DNA of 9,493 nt, from the NCBI GenBank assembly GCA_020435885.1, contig JAGQYU010000057.1:1-9493 (forward strand). The letters are read 5' to 3'. The DNA is from Flavobacteriaceae bacterium (GTDB lineage Bacteria > Bacteroidota > Bacteroidia > Flavobacteriales > Flavobacteriaceae). How positions within the stretch are numbered: the first letter of the stretch is position 1; each line of letters starts with the position of its first letter. Shown here in pieces: positions 6,633-9,493 of this stretch. Under the pieces are notes generated by a model. The model was not told the DNA's origin. It ran no database searches and saw only the letters and a program-made list of their open reading frames with translations. The position numbers and the translations under genes were made by a program.

Positions 6633-7775
6633 TTATTTCAATGCCTGTTCAATATCATCAATAATATCCTGAACGTCTTCTATACCAACCGAAAAACGCA
6701 GTAAATTATCTGAAATACCCACCGCCTTTCGTTGCTCTGCCGTTAACAACGCATGCGAAGTTTTAGAAGGTAGCAAAATGGTTGATTCAACACCTGCTAA
6801 ACTCATAGACGGTTTTATCAGTTTTAATTTTTTCTGAAAAGTGAAAGCATCATATTTTCCATCTAATTCAAAAGATAACATACCCCCAAAACCATGCATT
6901 TGTTCGTTGGCTATGGCATGATTGGGATGATCTTTCAACCCCGGATAATACACTTTTACAACTGCCTTGTGATGTTGCAAATATTCCGCCATGTGTTGCG
7001 CATTACTATTGTGACGTTCAACCCTAATACCCAATGTTTTAATACTTCGTTCAAGTAAATAGCAATTAAGATCGCTTAAATTGCCTCCTAAGTTTTTGGC
7101 CTTATGCCAGATTCTATCCATAAGCTCTTTAGAAGTAGCTACAGCACCGGCAGCCATATCACTATGGCCATTCAAATATTTAGTAGCCGAGTGTATGGAA
7201 ATATCTATACCCAGATCAATGGGAGTTTGATTGATAGGCGATGCAAACGTATTATCGATCATAGTTATAATACCATGCTTTTTTGCCAAATCCGCTACCG
7301 CTTTAATATCCGTAATGGTTAGTAAAGGGTTTGAAGGTGTTTCTATGTAGATAACTTTGGTATTTGGCTGAATTTTAGCTTCAAAATCTGCTACGTTAAT
7401 ACCATCCGTAAAAGAATACGTTATGCCCATTTTATGAAAATCTTCCACTACAAAATTGAAAGAACCTCCATAAATTTCATTTTGCAGTACGATGTGATCT
7501 CCTTGATTCAGAAAAGCCAGTAATGTTGTACTGATAGCTGCCATTCCGGATGCAAAAGGTATGGCTGCTTCGACATGTTCCAATGCGGCAATTTTCTCAC
7601 CAACCGCTTGTTGATTGGGTGTATTAAAATAACGCGGATAGCGTTTTACATCTACATCCATAAAGGGGTAAGAACTGGTTAAATAGATGGGGGATACTGC
7701 CCCACCAAACTGCTCATCCTTTATTTCTCCTGTATGTGTACAAATGGTATTTACACCATATTTTGCTTTTGCCAT
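6633..7775 (-). CDS. PLP-dependent trans-sulfuration enzyme (cystathionine gamma-synthase/lyase family)
   Basis: The 380-residue cytoplasmic enzyme belongs to the Cys/Met metabolism PLP family and has the usual length. The PLP lysine is K199 in SATKYLNGHSD. D174 (MIDNTFASP) should contact the pyridine nitrogen, S76-G77-M78 the phosphate, Y102 (IYGGSF) stacks on the cofactor, and R360 (LLRFSVGIED) binds the substrate carboxylate. Y46-P-R48 gives the phosphate contacts from the neighbouring subunit, but the following residues read NTPNQ instead of the common NPTR. The position of the methionine gamma-lyase catalytic cysteine is glycine (G104), which argues for a cystathionine synthase, lyase or sulfhydrylase. 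Family members cannot be separated safely by eye. It stands alone, convergent with the efflux operon, with its own promoter-like element. The ATG at 7773-7775 fits the family N-terminus. Confidence 0.9.
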   Translation of the reverse strand: MAKAKYGVNTICTHTGEIKDEQFGGAVSPIYLTSSYPFMDVDVKRYPRYFNTPNQQAVGEKIAALEHVEAAIPFASGMAAISTTLLAFLNQGDHIVLQNEIYGGSFNFVVEDFHKMGITYSFTDGINVADFEAKIQPNTKVIYIETPSNPLLTITDIKAVADLAKKHGIITMIDNTFASPINQTPIDLGIDISIHSATKYLNGHSDMAAGAVATSKELMDRIWHKAKNLGGNLSDLNCYLLERSIKTLGIRVERHNSNAQHMAEYLQHHKAVVKVYYPGLKDHPNHAIANEQMHGFGGMLSFELDGKYDAFTFQKKLKLIKPSMSLAGVESTILLPSKTSHALLTAEQRKAVGISDNLLRFSVGIEDVQDIIDDIEQALK

Positions 7776-7803
7776 AAAACTTCTTTTTTGTAGGTCTAAA
7801 ATA

Positions 7804-7811
7804 CAAATTTA
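7804..7811 (-). promoter_or_regulatory. -7 promoter element of the trans-sulfuration gene
   Basis: On the minus strand, TAAATTTG matches TAnnTTTG exactly, 28 nt before the ATG at 7775. That would give a leader of about 20 nt. No good TTG lies at the usual distance. The nearest candidate is TTTTC at 7826-7830 with a 14-nt spacer, so the -33 half is poor. Confidence 0.45.
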
Positions 7812-7994
7812 GCAGTACCCTTTTTGAAAACTTACTAAACTATTGCTTTTTTAATGAAAATAGCCGAACTTCGTTATCGGTCGCTAAACTGAATTAAAAC
7901 TCTTTTTAGCTTAACGTTAGTGGCAATGGCAGAACAACCGTACCCCTGAAATTAAACGGCTGAAAAATAACAACCTGACACAGAAAAAAATAAT
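7812..7994. other. Intergenic stretch at a composition change, with small inverted repeats
   Basis: No convincing gene lies here. Visible structures are CCGA/TCGG (7864-7867 and 7877-7880, 9-nt loop), GCTAAA/TTTAGC (7883-7888 and 7905-7910, 16-nt loop) and the 8-bp palindrome TAACGTTA (7912-7919). Read on the minus strand, the run around 7912-7950 resembles AACGTT-centred intergenic repeats that I recall from other Bacteroidota genomes, but I cannot verify this. Base composition changes across this stretch, from AT-rich on the left to more GC-rich genes on the right, so an old insertion or recombination edge may lie here. Confidence 0.3.
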
Positions 7995-8018
7995 AAAAAT
8001 CTACCACACAGGATTTTT
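7995..8018 (-). terminator. Terminator-like hairpin after the ABC permease
   Basis: Read on the minus strand, AAAAATC and GATTTTT form a perfect 7-bp stem around a 10-nt loop, followed by ATTATTTTTTT. It begins 15 nt after the permease stop codon. The stem is AT-rich, so strength is doubtful, but the position and trailing T run fit an intrinsic terminator. It would mark the permease as the last gene of its operon. The other strand also ends in a T run, so it may work both ways. Confidence 0.45.
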
Positions 8019-8032
8019 TTGCAGTACAAAAT

Positions 8033-9193
8033 TCAACCTTGCTTCAACACCTTTTTCCTTTTAAAATACAAAGCTACATAAGACAAAACCGCACAAACAA
8101 GTCCAATCCAAATCATAGCCCAAATTGCACCCGAACATTGGGACAACGTTCCTTCTTCTATCAGCAAAATTCTGAATGCCTGTAAGAAATGCGTAAGCGG
8201 AATTACATTGGCAACAGCCACAACCCAATCGGGCATTTGCGAAAGCGGCCACGTAAATCCGCTCAAAATAAAGCTCGGAGTGGCTATAACCATCAGGACT
8301 TCGGTTGCTTTGAGCTGACTCGGAATCAATATGCTTACCAATATCCCGATAAAACATACCGACAACACGAAAATTCCCGCTACAAAGGTCAAAGCACCCA
8401 GATTTTCATAAAACGGAATCCTGAACCAAAATGTAAACAGATAATACAAAATCCATATTCCGAAACTCATTATCAGATACGGAATTATCTTAATTGCCAT
8501 TATTTTGAGTAGGGATTTGTTTTCCGAAACCAAAGTTCTGAACGTTCCGTTTTCGTATTCCGAGGCAAACGACAAAGCCAAGCCTAACAGCAAAACCTGT
8601 TGCAAAACCGTAGCCAAAATGCCGGGCCACAAAAAGTACATATAGTTCGTGCTTCGGTTGTATTTTTTGATAAACGTGGTTTTGAACGGCTCATATTGCG
8701 ACATAGCCACACTTTCGGGCATTCCCTGTTTTTTGAGGGCTTCAATCTGAACTCCCGCTTTGAATGTTCCCAAACAAACCTGAATGGCTGTCGAAGCATA
8801 ATTGGCAGTCAAAACATTCGAAGTATTCACAATCGTAAGCACTTCGGGATATTTTTTGGTCATTACCTGTTTCTCAAAATCTTTCGGAATAATCACAACC
8901 GCAGGAATGTTATCGTTTTCAGCTACGATTTTAGCCAAATCGTTTTGGTCGTATCGGATAAAAGCCACATTCAGAACCTCGTTGTCATTCATCATTTCGA
9001 TGGCTTTTCGGCTCATCTGACTTTGGTCTTCATCAACCACCACAACAGGCAAATCCGTAACTTTTCCTTTTTGATAAACGAAGCCCAAAAGTATTCCGTA
9101 CATAATTGGAGCCCCGATAAAAAGCAACCGAAGCACACTGTTGTCCCAAAAAAGTTTGAATTCCCTTTTTATAAGCGAAAAAAAGTTTTTCAT
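8033..9193 (-). CDS. ABC-2 type exporter permease (YhhJ/YbhR-like)
   Basis: The 386-residue inner-membrane protein matches the ABC-2 permease pattern. There is a short cytoplasmic start, TM1 at about 20-40, a large periplasmic domain at about 41-185, then TM2 at about 186-208. A cytoplasmic coupling segment EYENGTFRTL (212-221) is the family E-x-x-x-G-T motif that touches the ATPase. TM3 to TM6 lie at about 235-255, 267-289, 298-316 and 357-376, with the late motif IPLTHFLQAFR (331-341) and a basic tail KRKKVLKQG. The gene starts 9 nt after the stop of an HlyD-type adaptor, the order seen in YhiI/YhhJ and YbhG/YbhR type exporters of drugs and other small molecules. No ATPase gene lies between adaptor and permease or after the permease. 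G+C is visibly higher than in the RND operon. The substrate is unknown. Confidence 0.9.
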   Translation of the reverse strand: MKNFFSLIKREFKLFWDNSVLRLLFIGAPIMYGILLGFVYQKGKVTDLPVVVVDEDQSQMSRKAIEMMNDNEVLNVAFIRYDQNDLAKIVAENDNIPAVVIIPKDFEKQVMTKKYPEVLTIVNTSNVLTANYASTAIQVCLGTFKAGVQIEALKKQGMPESVAMSQYEPFKTTFIKKYNRSTNYMYFLWPGILATVLQQVLLLGLALSFASEYENGTFRTLVSENKSLLKIMAIKIIPYLIMSFGIWILYYLFTFWFRIPFYENLGALTFVAGIFVLSVCFIGILVSILIPSQLKATEVLMVIATPSFILSGFTWPLSQMPDWVVAVANVIPLTHFLQAFRILLIEEGTLSQCSGAIWAMIWIGLVCAVLSYVALYFKRKKVLKQG

Positions 9194-9202
9194 AATTTCT
9201 TA

Positions 9203-9493
9203 TTACAATTCTAAAGTAACCGTAGTTTTCGTAAACAAATCTTTAGCTTGTTCTATATCAATCGGACTGATTTTTATCTCAAACAGGCTTTCCTGAATTT
9301 CGTAATCGGGATAAGCCGTTGCAATATTTGCATAAGCTCCCAAAGCCTTAACCGAAATTACTTTTCCCTTAACCTGACTTTTGTTATAGACTATATTGAC
9401 GGTTACTACCTGTCCTTTCTGAACCTTTGAAAGCTGGCTTTCGGGAATCGTAAAACGGAAATAAGTCGATTCCGAAATCGTTCCGCTAATCAA
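9203..9493 (-). CDS. HlyD-family adaptor of the ABC exporter, C-terminal part (starts beyond the window)
   Basis: The frame is open to the window edge and gives the last 96 residues. The first visible codon is an internal TTG, so the true start lies to the right. The fragment shows the beta-barrel part of an adaptor: SGTISESTYFRFTIPESQLSKV, then KGQVVTVNIVYNKSQVKGKV, ending in the strand TTVTLEL. No membrane segment is present in this part. It is followed after 9 nt by the ABC-2 permease, so the pair is surely co-transcribed and would form the inner-membrane and periplasmic part of one exporter. The missing part should hold the N-terminal anchor, lipoyl domain and hairpin. The family call rests on pattern and neighbour and is good but not certain. 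Confidence 0.8.
   Translation of the reverse strand: MISGTISESTYFRFTIPESQLSKVQKGQVVTVNIVYNKSQVKGKVISVKALGAYANIATAYPDYEIQESLFEIKISPIDIEQAKDLFTKTTVTLEL

Noticed and set aside
6633..7775. Methionine gamma-lyase
   Set aside because: The residue after Y102-G103 is glycine rather than the cysteine typical of methionine gamma-lyase, so the narrower name is not supported.
7861..7950. Integron attC-like site around AACGTTA
   Set aside because: On the minus strand GTTAAGC fits the GTTRRRY core and on the plus strand GCTTAAC fits RYYYAAC. No matching partner core lies at the required distance on either strand, and there is no integrase or cassette array, so only a possible dispersed repeat is left.
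8189..8512. Open frame of 107 codons on the plus strand opposite the permease
   Set aside because: The translation is low-complexity and basic, with no recognisable motif, and lies antisense to the conserved C-terminal half of the permease.
8600..9214. Open frame of 204 codons on the plus strand opposite the ABC permease
   Set aside because: It lies wholly antisense to a clear permease gene, its translation is rich in His, Arg, Phe and Asn without domain or membrane logic, and it is explained by the codon use of the gene below it.
1..9493. tRNA, rRNA, CRISPR arrays, insertion sequences or phage genes
   Set aside because: No cloverleaf-like gene, spaced direct-repeat array, transposase or integrase motif was seen. 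Apart from short gaps, the window is filled by the efflux and metabolic genes.

Overview
The window looks like chromosomal DNA from a member of the Bacteroidota, most likely Flavobacteriaceae. It is AT-rich. Promoter-like sites match the TAnnTTTG (-7) consensus of that phylum, and starts lack clear Shine-Dalgarno sequences. The gene set also fits: bacillithiol deacetylase BshB1, a CPXCG zinc-ribbon protein, and a flavobacterial-looking adaptor/RND pump/TolC cassette. The intergenic inverted repeat beginning TGTCATTTCGAA is of a kind I associate with this group.

Layout. Positions 1-96 (minus) hold the first 32 codons of bshB1. A 102-bp divergent intergenic region follows, with a TAnnTTTG site for each direction and a 16-bp perfect-arm palindrome (153-168) between them. 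From 199 to 6485 (plus) there is one compact run of five genes: a MarR-family repressor, a periplasmic adaptor (membrane fusion protein), an RND-family inner-membrane pump, a TolC-like outer-membrane channel and a small CPXCG protein. The spacings are 8 nt, 6 nt, an overlap of about 23 nt and a 1-nt TGATG overlap, so this is very probably a single operon. Positions 6486-6632 separate convergent genes and carry a long REP-like inverted repeat. Positions 6633-7775 (minus) encode a PLP-dependent Cys/Met-metabolism enzyme of the cystathionine gamma-synthase/lyase group. Positions 7776-8032 are intergenic, with the promoter of that enzyme at one end and a terminator-like hairpin at the other. Positions 8033-9493 (minus) hold a second efflux unit: an ABC-2 permease preceded by the C-terminal end of an HlyD-type adaptor that runs off the window.

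How the genes fit together. The first unit encodes all three parts of a proton-driven drug or metabolite efflux system spanning both membranes, headed by its likely repressor. The palindrome upstream of marR is the natural candidate operator, and its position would let the regulator also touch bshB1. The second unit is an ATP-type exporter of the YhhJ/YbhR class. Its DNA is visibly richer in G+C than the RND operon (for example 31 of 60 bases at 8221-8280 against 18 of 60 at 2641-2700), which suggests a different origin or expression class.

I do not see an undescribed large system such as a phage defence island, CRISPR array or novel mobile element. The points most worth following are the shared operator between marR and bshB1, the zinc-ribbon gene coupled to the TolC gene, the non-canonical TM10 residues in the RND pump, and the composition change around 7.86-8.03 kb.
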